Assembly: GCA_964554795.1 (NCBI GenBank)
Contig: CAZKQB010000013.1
Location: 4,763-68,762, forward strand
Source: SFHK01 sp964554795
GTDB lineage: Bacteria; Bacillota; Clostridia; Christensenellales; Aristaeellaceae
DNA length: 64,000 bases
Direction of reading: 5' to 3'
In this document: positions 59,074-64,000 of the stretch, piece after piece
Layout of the letters: each line of letters begins with the position of its first letter
How positions within the stretch are numbered: the stretch's first letter is position 1
Notes under the pieces: generated by a model
Databases searched by the model: none
Told to the model about the DNA's origin: nothing
Seen by the model: only the letters and a program-made list of their open reading frames with translations
Translations under genes and position numbers: made by a program

Positions 59074-61386
59074 TCAGACCTCCACGCGAATCTCTGCTCC
59101 GCAGTCCGCAAGGCATATGTCGCCCGCCTCCGACTCTACGCGCGCGCCGGTCACATCCCGCACGCCCGGAACGCCCATCAGGCGGATGCGCAAGCCGGGT
59201 GCGTCGCCTTCCACGCAAATGCGAATGGTCGACCCGCTCCGCTCCGCCAGAACAGTGAACGCATCGTTTCCGTGCCGGTCGCAGACAGTGCGCCGTGCGC
59301 GGTCATGCAGCGCGTACAGGCGCATCGTAACGTTCCTCTCATAATCGTAGTCGGCGCGTTCCTCACAGTCGCCCAGCGGCAGAAGCGTATTCTCCCGCAC
59401 AAACAGCGGTAGCGACTCAAAGCCATACTTCTCCCTGTGCCAGCCCGGCTCATTTCTGACCTCGCCGGTAAGCAGATGTGTCCACGTGCCGCGGGGCAGG
59501 CAATATTCGCCCACATTGTCCTCGCGCATCACGGGCGCGACCAGCAGCGCGTCGCCCAGCATGTACTGCCGGTCGCAGTCCTCCGTGCCAAGCTCGTCCG
59601 GAAATTCCATCAGCATTGCGCGCATGGCGGGAACACCCTCCCTATGCGCCTCTACAGCCAGTCCGTACAGATACGGCATCAGACGCGCCTTGAGGCGAGC
59701 AAACGCGCGGCATACGTTCACCGCCTCGTCGCCAAACAGCCACGGCACGCGATAGGAATCGCTGCCGTGCAGCCGGGAGTGTGTGGACAAAAGCCCAAAT
59801 GCCAGCCAGCGCTTGTACACATGATCGGGCGCTGTACCCTCGAATCCGCCCATGTCGTGGCTCCAGAAGCCGAAGCCGCACAGGGACAGACTCAGCCCGC
59901 CGCGCAGCGATTCAGCCATGGACGGGTACGTGGAATTGCAGTCTCCGCCCCAGTGCACAGGAAATTGCTGCCCGCCGACGGTCGCACTGCGCGCAAATAG
60001 GCAGGCGTTTTCCTCGCCTCGCTCCTCGCAGATGGCCTCGTATACCACGCGGTTATAGATCAGCGTGTAATAATTGTGCATGCGCACAGGGTCGCTGCCG
60101 TCAAAGTACTTCACATCGGTTGGAATCCGCTCGCCGAAATCGGTTTTAAAATAGTCCACTCCCTGCCGCATCAGCGTTTTGAGCTTTTCCTTATACCACG
60201 CGCGGCATTCCGGGTTTGTGAAATCGTACACGGCGCAGCCGGGCTGCCAGCGATCCCACTGCCAGACGTCCCCATTCGGACGGCACAGCAGATAACCCTT
60301 CTCCATGGCCTCGTCAAACGTCCGGCTCTTCTGACCGATGTACGGGTTAATCCACACGCACACCTTCAGGCCGCGCTCGTGCAGACGCCGGAGCAGGCCT
60401 GTCACGTCCGGGAACATATCCTCGTCCCACTCAAATCCGCACCACTCGCCCTCCTTCATCCAGAAGCAGTCGAAATGGAACACGGACAAAGGAATCTTCC
60501 GCTCCGCCATACCGTCTACAAAGCGCATGACCGTGTTTTCGTCATACGACGTAGTGAACGACGACGACAGCCATAGCCCGAAGCTTTCCGGCGGCGGCAG
60601 CGCCGGGCGACCGGTGAGAGCCGAGTAAGTGCGCAGAACGCCCTTTGCATCTCCGCCGCCGATCACCAGAAAATCCAGTCTCTCGCCAGGCACGCTGAAC
60701 TGTACCTTCGTGGCTGCCTCCGTGCATACCTCAAACGAAACGGGGCCGGGATCGTTCACCAGCACGCCGTATCCGCGGTTCGTCAGGTAGAACGGGATGT
60801 TCTTGTATGCGATTTCCGACGACGTACCGCCGTCCTCGTTCCAGATATCCACCGTCTGACCGTTTTTCACGAACGCCGTGAATCGCTCGCCCAAACCATA
60901 TACCTTCTCACCGACGCCAACCTCCAGCTGGCCGCGCATGAACGGCCCTTCGCCGGTGGTAATATAGCTGAGCATAGGCGAGCCGAAGCGGTCGCCCACG
61001 GCTGTAATCCGCTTTCCGCAATCAAAAAATCGGAAAGCACAGGGACGGAAATCGATTTCCAGCGTCAGGCTGCCTGATGAGACGCGCAGCCCCGCTTCGC
61101 CTTGCTCAACCGTCAGCACGACCGCTTCGTCCTTCAGCTCAAACGACGGAAGCTTTGCCCGGCTTCCCCGAAAATGACACGCCTGCAGCCGAAGCACACC
61201 CCGGTGCGGCGACGAAACCTCCAACTCGAAGGACGGCCCATCCAATCCCCGTACGTCGGCGCGATAGCTTACGGCGTACAGATACACGCTTTTGCCGTCC
61301 TTCGCCACGCGCACCTGTCGAATCTGCTCGCAGCTGTAGGACGTCATTCCGGGCTTCATCACCCATTCACCCACGTTGAATTTCAC
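59074..61386 (-). CDS. yicI: GH31 alpha-xylosidase (YicI type)
   Basis: A 770-residue cytoplasmic enzyme that removes alpha-xylosyl units from xyloglucan fragments or isoprimeverose. An N-terminal beta-sandwich (1-260) is followed by the barrel, with the nucleophile motif YFKTDFGERIPTDVKYFDG (about 410-428). FWSHDMGGFEG, the substrate loop, and the C-terminal beta domains complete it. The motif with ERIP is that of YicI rather than of GH31 alpha-glucosidases. Translation starts at GTG behind AAGGAGG. It lies 24 bases after a flavodoxin gene. Confidence 0.92.
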   Translation of the reverse strand: MKFNVGEWVMKPGMTSYSCEQIRQVRVAKDGKSVYLYAVSYRADVRGLDGPSFELEVSSPHRGVLRLQACHFRGSRAKLPSFELKDEAVVLTVEQGEAGLRVSSGSLTLEIDFRPCAFRFFDCGKRITAVGDRFGSPMLSYITTGEGPFMRGQLEVGVGEKVYGLGERFTAFVKNGQTVDIWNEDGGTSSEIAYKNIPFYLTNRGYGVLVNDPGPVSFEVCTEAATKVQFSVPGERLDFLVIGGGDAKGVLRTYSALTGRPALPPPESFGLWLSSSFTTSYDENTVMRFVDGMAERKIPLSVFHFDCFWMKEGEWCGFEWDEDMFPDVTGLLRRLHERGLKVCVWINPYIGQKSRTFDEAMEKGYLLCRPNGDVWQWDRWQPGCAVYDFTNPECRAWYKEKLKTLMRQGVDYFKTDFGERIPTDVKYFDGSDPVRMHNYYTLIYNRVVYEAICEERGEENACLFARSATVGGQQFPVHWGGDCNSTYPSMAESLRGGLSLSLCGFGFWSHDMGGFEGTAPDHVYKRWLAFGLLSTHSRLHGSDSYRVPWLFGDEAVNVCRAFARLKARLMPYLYGLAVEAHREGVPAMRAMLMEFPDELGTEDCDRQYMLGDALLVAPVMREDNVGEYCLPRGTWTHLLTGEVRNEPGWHREKYGFESLPLFVRENTLLPLGDCEERADYDYERNVTMRLYALHDRARRTVCDRHGNDAFTVLAERSGSTIRICVEGDAPGLRIRLMGVPGVRDVTGARVESEAGDICLADCGAEIRVEV

Positions 61387-61410
61387 GCTTCCGCCTCCTT
61401 TGTTTTGTCG

Positions 61411-61866
61411 TCAGTTTTTCTCAGCCTCTGTCATCATGCGGCCGTAAAACTCCACCACTGCCTGAATATCCTTTTGCGTCGGCGCGCCGCGGTTCAGCCC
61501 GCCGATCAGCTTGAACGGCCCATAGGTATCATACCCCTTACAACCAAACGCACCCATGCATTCGCAGCCCTTCGCATCCGCGATGGCGCGAACGGCGCTC
61601 GTCTGGGTGTCTGCGGGCTTTCCGGCCGTATAAAGGAAGAAAACCCTCTTTCCCTTCGGGAGCCTTGCCTCCGCCTTCGCGAGAATGTTCTTATAATACT
61701 TTCCAAACGCAATACCAGATGCAAGGCCAATCACGTCATATTCCTCCATGGACGGCACGTCGCCGGTCGCGTCGATCAGCGTCACCTCATAGTGCGCCTG
61801 AATCGCGTCCAGCAGCTTTTTCGTGTTTTCATGGTGCGTGGATTCATATAAAATCGCCGTTTTCAT
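61411..61866 (-). CDS. flavodoxin-family protein
   Basis: A 151-residue FMN-binding protein. The first loop ILYESTHHENTKKLLDAI is the phosphate site in a modified form, and VIGLASGIAFGKYYKNIL fits the second FMN segment. Length matches short-chain flavodoxins. GGAGAG precedes the ATG. It is the first gene of an apparent two-gene unit with the GH31 enzyme; the link to sugar metabolism is not obvious. Confidence 0.85.
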   Translation of the reverse strand: MKTAILYESTHHENTKKLLDAIQAHYEVTLIDATGDVPSMEEYDVIGLASGIAFGKYYKNILAKAEARLPKGKRVFFLYTAGKPADTQTSAVRAIADAKGCECMGAFGCKGYDTYGPFKLIGGLNRGAPTQKDIQAVVEFYGRMMTEAEKN

Positions 61867-62138
61867 TGCTTTCTCTCCTTCGTCTTTTCGTGTTTCCTAT
61901 TCACGGCAAACGCATCCCCGAAAAGAGCTTCTGTGGCTGCCTACACCTCCATACAGCTTCTCGGAAACAGCCATGCAGCGCTTCCTTTGGAAAGCCCTTC
62001 CAAGCGCCGCATATTCACCCGGTTCTCGTTTTACAGGCGTTCGCCGCAGCGTTTTTCTTGTATTCTAACCAATTTTATTTTACCGCAGAAGACTCATTTT
62101 ATCAAGCCTTTCCGCGAGCCTGAAGCATCCGTTTCCGG
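61867..62138. other. gene-free divergent region
   Basis: No coding frame. On the minus strand a TAGAAT box near 62062-62067 might start a leader of about 190 bases for the flavodoxin gene, without a convincing -35 element. No riboswitch recognised. Confidence 0.35.
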
Positions 62139-62167
62139 TTGACGATCGAACTGCGGATTGCTATAAT
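62139..62167 (+). promoter_or_regulatory. sigma-A promoter of the GyrI-like gene
   Basis: TTGACG (62139-62144), 17 bases, TATAAT (62162-62167). Confidence 0.85.
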
Positions 62168-62245
62168 AAAATATGCATCATTCGATGGTATCATAAGTAT
62201 GAAACTGAAGGGCGCATGAGGCGAGAGAGAAGGTTGAGTGTCATC

Positions 62246-62908
62246 ATGGCGTTTGATTTCAAAAAAGAGTACAGGGAATTCTATCTGCCGGGCGGTAAGC
62301 CGGAAATTGTGACGGTGCCGCCAATGAACTATCTCGCCGTGCGCGGCGAGGGCGACCCGAACGAGGAGGGCAGCGCGTACAAGACCGCCCTCGGGCTGCT
62401 GTATGCAACCGCCTTTACTATCAAGATGAGCAAGATGACCAACCATCAAATCGACGGATATTTCGATTACGTCGTCCCGCCGCTGGAGGGCTTCTGGTGG
62501 CAGCCTGGCGTAAACGGCTTCGATTACGCCAACAAGGCGGGCTTTCACTGGATCTCCGTTATTCGCCTGCCGGATTTCGTAACGAGGGACGTCTTCGACT
62601 GGGCGATTACCGAAGCGACGCGAAAGAAAAAGCAGGATTTCTCCGCCGTTCAATTCCTGACAATCGACGAGGGGCTTTGCGTACAGATCATGCACATCGG
62701 CTCCTTCGACGACGAGCCAGCCAGCGTGGCAAGGATGAACGACTTTCTTTCAGAAAACGGCTTCGAAAACGACTTTACGCCCGCTCGCCTACACCACGAA
62801 ATCTATTTATCCGACGCGCGAAGAGTATCTCCCGAAAAATGGAAGACCGTTCTTCGCCACCCAATTCGAAGACGAAACCGCGAACAAGCTCCCTCGATAG
62901 AGGTGTGA
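62246..62908 (+). CDS. stand-alone GyrI-like small-molecule-binding protein
   Basis: A 220-residue protein of the GyrI-like / SOUL-related fold, in which similar domains bind drugs, haem or sense toxins. VTVPPMNYLAVRGEGDPNEE near residue 24 is the typical opening strand, and SPEKWKTVLRHPI near the C-terminus is the family's end motif. An in-frame ATG at 62216 would add 10 residues; both starts have weak sites and I chose the one at the conserved MAFDFKKEY. The next gene carries an AraC regulator with a related domain. Confidence 0.78.
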   Translation: MAFDFKKEYREFYLPGGKPEIVTVPPMNYLAVRGEGDPNEEGSAYKTALGLLYATAFTIKMSKMTNHQIDGYFDYVVPPLEGFWWQPGVNGFDYANKAGFHWISVIRLPDFVTRDVFDWAITEATRKKKQDFSAVQFLTIDEGLCVQIMHIGSFDDEPASVARMNDFLSENGFENDFTPARLHHEIYLSDARRVSPEKWKTVLRHPIRRRNREQAPSIEV

Positions 62909-62956
62909 GAAGGGTAACAAAGCAAAAAACGTCGAGAGATTCCCTTTCGAAAACGC

Positions 62957-62962
62957 TATAAT
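62957..62962 (+). promoter_or_regulatory. -10 box of the AraC-GyrI gene
   Basis: TATAAT, 28 bases ahead of the ATG at 62991. No good -35 box; an activator may be needed. Confidence 0.5.
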
Positions 62963-62990
62963 GCCCTCACGCAACAAGGGAGATGAGCGC

Positions 62991-63875
62991 ATGACGGAAC
63001 AGATTGATGCCGTTCAGCGAATGCAGGATTTCATTGCCGTCCATCTGGACGAGGAAATCACGTTGGCAGATCTGGCACGGGCAGCGATGTTTTCACCGTG
63101 GCATTCCTACCGGCTGTTCAAGAGCCTGACCGGGCTGACGGTATCGGACTACATCCGTCGCCTGAGACTGGCTCATTCGGCGCTGAGGCTGAAAAACGAG
63201 GGCTGCCGCATTTCCGACGTAGCGTTCGCACTGGGCTTTGGCAGTGTAGACGGCTACACACGCGCATTCGTGCGCGAATTCGGCCTCACACCCAGCGTCT
63301 ACGCAAGGCATCCGGTTCCCGTCACGCTGTTTGTTCCCTACGGCGTAAAATATCGAGTGCCGAGAAAGGATTTCAAAACGATGAGCAACACAAAAAACAT
63401 CTTCATTCAAACCCTTCACAAGCCGGAGCGCCGAGTCATTGTGCGGCGCGGACAGAGTGCTGCAGACTACTTCGCCTATTGCGAGGAGGTCGGCTGCGAC
63501 GTGTGGGGGCTGCTTTTGAGCATGGACTCCCTCTGCGGCGAGCCCGTTTGCCTGTGGCTGCCGGACAAATACCGCAAGCCGGGCACCTCCGTATACGTGC
63601 AGGGCGTAGAGGCTGCCGTGGACGCAGACGCTCCCATTCCCGAGGGCTTCGACGTGATCCTCCTGCCGGAGGCCGACTACCTGATGTTCCAGAGTGAGCC
63701 CTTTGCCGAGGAGGACTACTGCGAGGCCATCACCGCCGTACAGCAGGCCATGAACAAATACGATCCCTCCGCGATCGGCCTTGCGTGGGACAACGAGAAT
63801 CCCCGCATCCAGCTGGAGCCCCGTGGCGAGCGCGGCTATATCGAAATGCGCGCTGTAAAACGCCGCACGTATTGA
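62991..63875 (+). CDS. AraC-type regulator with C-terminal GyrI-like effector domain
   Basis: A 294-residue regulator in the Rob/SoxS style. Residues 1-105 are the AraC DNA-binding domain placed first (TLADLARAAMFSPWHSYRLF and ISDVAFALGFGSVDGYTRAF ending GLTPSVYARH). Residues about 130-294 are a GyrI-like ligand domain (PERRVIVRRGQSAADYFAYC). Such regulators switch on detoxification genes when a hydrophobic drug binds. The ATG at 62991 follows AAGGGAG. The adjacent stand-alone GyrI-like gene is the likely target. Confidence 0.9.
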   Translation: MTEQIDAVQRMQDFIAVHLDEEITLADLARAAMFSPWHSYRLFKSLTGLTVSDYIRRLRLAHSALRLKNEGCRISDVAFALGFGSVDGYTRAFVREFGLTPSVYARHPVPVTLFVPYGVKYRVPRKDFKTMSNTKNIFIQTLHKPERRVIVRRGQSAADYFAYCEEVGCDVWGLLLSMDSLCGEPVCLWLPDKYRKPGTSVYVQGVEAAVDADAPIPEGFDVILLPEADYLMFQSEPFAEEDYCEAITAVQQAMNKYDPSAIGLAWDNENPRIQLEPRGERGYIEMRAVKRRTY

Positions 63876-64000
63876 TTTTCCGCACGAAAATGTACCACTA
63901 CAATACATCTTGCACACCGCCCCCCAAAAAAAAAGAAATGAGACCTGAGAGCCAATCTGTTATAGTTAAGTTGCAGCAAAACAAAACGGAAGGAGCTCAA
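63876..64000 (+). other. upstream region of a gene beyond the right edge
   Basis: A run of nine A (near 63926-63934) and a good ribosome binding site, AAGGAGCT, occupy the last 60 bases. They suggest a rightward gene whose first codon lies just outside the window. TTATAGTT near 63960 may be its -10 region. Confidence 0.4.

Noticed and set aside
63926..63960. Insertion sequence end at the right edge
   Set aside because: Only a run of A and a ribosome binding site are visible; no inverted repeat or transposase can be shown within the window.

Overview
The window looks like chromosome from a moderately high-GC, endospore-forming-lineage member of the Clostridia (Bacillota), probably an anaerobic gut or fermentative organism. 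The supports are a SpoIIP sporulation hydrolase, a DUF1540 peptide, a class B sortase, a complete electron-bifurcating-type [FeFe] hydrogenase operon, many carbohydrate-active enzymes, strong AGGAGG ribosome binding sites and near-consensus sigma-A promoters. No rRNA, tRNA, CRISPR array, phage or complete insertion sequence was seen. The closest genus cannot be named from sequence alone.

Layout. 1-9.8 kb: glycolipid glycosyltransferase, sortase B, a leftward operon (family 2 glycosyltransferase, ABC exporter, GH105-like hydrolase), then a YprB-like exonuclease and a TPR protein. 9.8-19.1 kb: GH42-like glycosidase, NagB-like deaminase, secreted 5'-nucleotidase, a Gfo/Idh/MocA dehydrogenase divergent from an AraC regulator, spoIIP with a membrane partner, and a 57-residue DUF1540 protein. 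19.3-24.5 kb: leftward hydrogenase operon hndA - ATPase - hndB - hndC - hndD(hydA). 24.6-32 kb: TSUP permease, an unknown protein, two adjacent COG0523 metallochaperone-type GTPases (one with a long His-rich insert, one apparently fused to a YcgQ-like domain), and several small genes. 32-40.8 kb: Lpl-type sugar importer, an AraC / DapA-like / HAD operon and a clan-D alpha-galactosidase-type enzyme. 40.8-49.3 kb: one leftward operon for the whole shikimate pathway plus the Phe and Tyr branches. 49.5-64 kb: RpiB-like isomerase, a frameshifted secreted protein, an SH3-repeat protein, a MarR-controlled heterodimeric ABC exporter, a DUF6273-type protein, a serine hydrolase, a GH31 alpha-xylosidase with a flavodoxin, and two adjacent GyrI-domain proteins, one an AraC fusion.

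The most interesting element is the leader of the aromatic operon. A perfect TTGACA-N17-TATAAT promoter is followed by a tiny open frame encoding MNKVAAYYYFYFIGFR, then by sequences that can form either an antiterminator or an intrinsic terminator just before aroF. This is the architecture of ribosome-mediated (trp/phe type) attenuation, responsive to charged tRNA-Tyr and tRNA-Phe. It would control aroF-tyrA-aroB-aroA-aroC-pheA-aroE/K-aroQ as one unit. The same operon carries decayed copies of the aroA 3' end between aroA and aroC.

Much of the rest fits scavenging of plant or host glycans: GH105, GH42-like, GH36-like and GH31 enzymes, NagB-like, RpiB-like and DapA-like sugar-acid enzymes and an Lpl importer, with hydrogen metabolism as an electron outlet. 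Start codons were chosen by ribosome binding sites and are stated where they shorten the longest open frame. All family assignments are by recognition of motifs, without database searches.
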